Part shown: positions 63,605 through 64,000 of the stretch, in pieces
How positions within the stretch are numbered: position 1 is the first letter of the stretch
Layout: every line of letters begins with the position of its first letter
Assembly: GCF_003601985.1 (NCBI RefSeq)
Contig: NZ_QZXA01000004.1
Location: forward strand, 434,001 to 498,000
DNA length: 64,000 nt
Direction: 5' to 3'
From: Mesorhizobium jarvisii
GTDB lineage: Bacteria > Pseudomonadota > Alphaproteobacteria > Rhizobiales > Rhizobiaceae
Made by a program: the position numbers and the translations under genes
Notes under the pieces: model-generated
What the model saw: only the letters and a program-made list of their open reading frames with translations
The model's database searches: none
What the model was told of the DNA's origin: nothing

Positions 63605-64000
63605 CTAGGCGCAGGCCGAGGCAACCTCGAACAGGATGGCGTGCCGTGCGGCAAGGGCCGGCACATCAGTGGAATAGCCGCCGCCGATGACGCCGCAGAC
63701 CGGAATGCCGAGCGCACGAAAATGGCCGATGACCATCTCGTCGCGGGCGCGCAGGCCGTCATTGGAAAGCGCCAGCCTGCCAAGCCGGTCCTCGGCGTGG
63801 ACGTCGACGCCCGCATTGTAGAAAACGATGTCCCAGCGCGCCCGGGCCGACAGCTCCGGCAGGATCGTGGCCAGCCTCCGGAGATAGCCGGCATCGCCCG
63901 TGCCGTCGGGAAGCGCGATGTCGAGATCGGAGGCGATCTTGCGCACGGGATAGTTGCGCTCGCCATGCATGGAGAAGGTGAACACGCCTGGCTCGTCTCC
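63605..64000 (-). CDS. histone deacetylase-like protein, C-terminal part (runs off the window)
   Basis: The last 131 codons of a minus-strand gene that continues past position 64000. FTFSMHGERNYPVRKIASDL, WDIVFYNAGVDVHAEDRLGR and GIPVCGVIGGGYSTD are the metal-site and C-terminal segments of the arginase/deacetylase superfamily (AcuC/HDAC-like), where VFYNAGVDVH supplies a zinc-binding Asp and His. Substrate unknown. Confidence 0.88.
   Translation of the reverse strand, partial: GDEPGVFTFSMHGERNYPVRKIASDLDIALPDGTGDAGYLRRLATILPELSARARWDIVFYNAGVDVHAEDRLGRLALSNDGLRARDEMVIGHFRALGIPVCGVIGGGYSTDVPALAARHAILFEVASACA

Overview
The window looks like a chromosomal segment from an alphaproteobacterium of the order Rhizobiales, most likely Mesorhizobium. 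Support comes from high-GC coding sequence, a chvE-gguA-gguB cluster with a divergent GbpR-type regulator, a GcrA cell-cycle regulator, a PodJ-like polarity protein, class I lysyl-tRNA synthetase, a SAM-II riboswitch before an O-succinylhomoserine sulfhydrylase, rhizobial-type palindromic intergenic repeats, and a LuxR-LuxI-crotonase cassette of the kind known from Mesorhizobium. No insertion sequence, phage gene, integrase or CRISPR array was seen. The content reads as core genome.

Layout. 0-4.4 kb: tail of an unidentified gene, an NlpC/P60 peptidase, and the Lhr-like helicase / PdeM nuclease pair of the ligase-associated DNA-repair module. 4.4-13.3 kb: a molybdoenzyme operon (catalytic, Fe-S and membrane-anchor subunits plus a 52-residue leader gene), a divergent LysR regulator, a YegD-like Hsp70, and a TauE/SafE exporter with a TIGR02186 partner. 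Together these suggest sulfite oxidation and export. 13.5-17.6 kb: the large PodJ-like protein. 18-26 kb: a LiuR-like MerR regulator with recognisable operators and a fatty-acid/acyl-CoA oxidation operon (two acyl-CoA dehydrogenases, thiolase, FadB-like protein, thioesterase). 26-30.6 kb: an S24-type repressor, a nuclease-like protein, class I LysRS, a TerB-like protein and a solute-binding protein. 30.7-33.1 kb: the quorum-sensing cassette. 33.2-37.4 kb: PPK2, PhoR, PhoU and CorA. 37.5-46.1 kb: gcrA, argD-argF-hslO, apaG, a GT21 lipid glycosyltransferase, metZ with its riboswitch, and dCTP deaminase. 46.2-53.8 kb: an orphan amino-acid-type binding protein and the gguC/gguB/gguA/chvE sugar transporter with gbpR. 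53.9-64 kb: a Tat-signal, arginine-rich protein, tRNA-Gly(CCC), an acyltransferase / membrane protein / glycosyltransferase cell-surface cluster, a two-component system, a lipoprotein, an outer-membrane protein, a DUF6460-like protein and the end of a histone-deacetylase-like gene.

The most informative non-coding signals are the SAM-II riboswitch with its terminator (44.8 kb), matching palindromic operators for the MerR regulator (17.9 and 18.7 kb), an operator-like inverted repeat before the S24 repressor (26.0 kb), a strong terminator between chvE and gguA (51.4 kb), a cluster of four GANTC sites between gcrA and argD (38.1 kb), a tandem duplication of the argF 3' end (40.5 kb), and a 154-bp nested palindrome (47.0 kb). 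I did not find a clearly unprecedented multi-gene system. The least explained items are the arginine-rich Tat protein, the 52-residue gene coupled to the molybdoenzyme, and the possible 58-residue gene in front of luxR.
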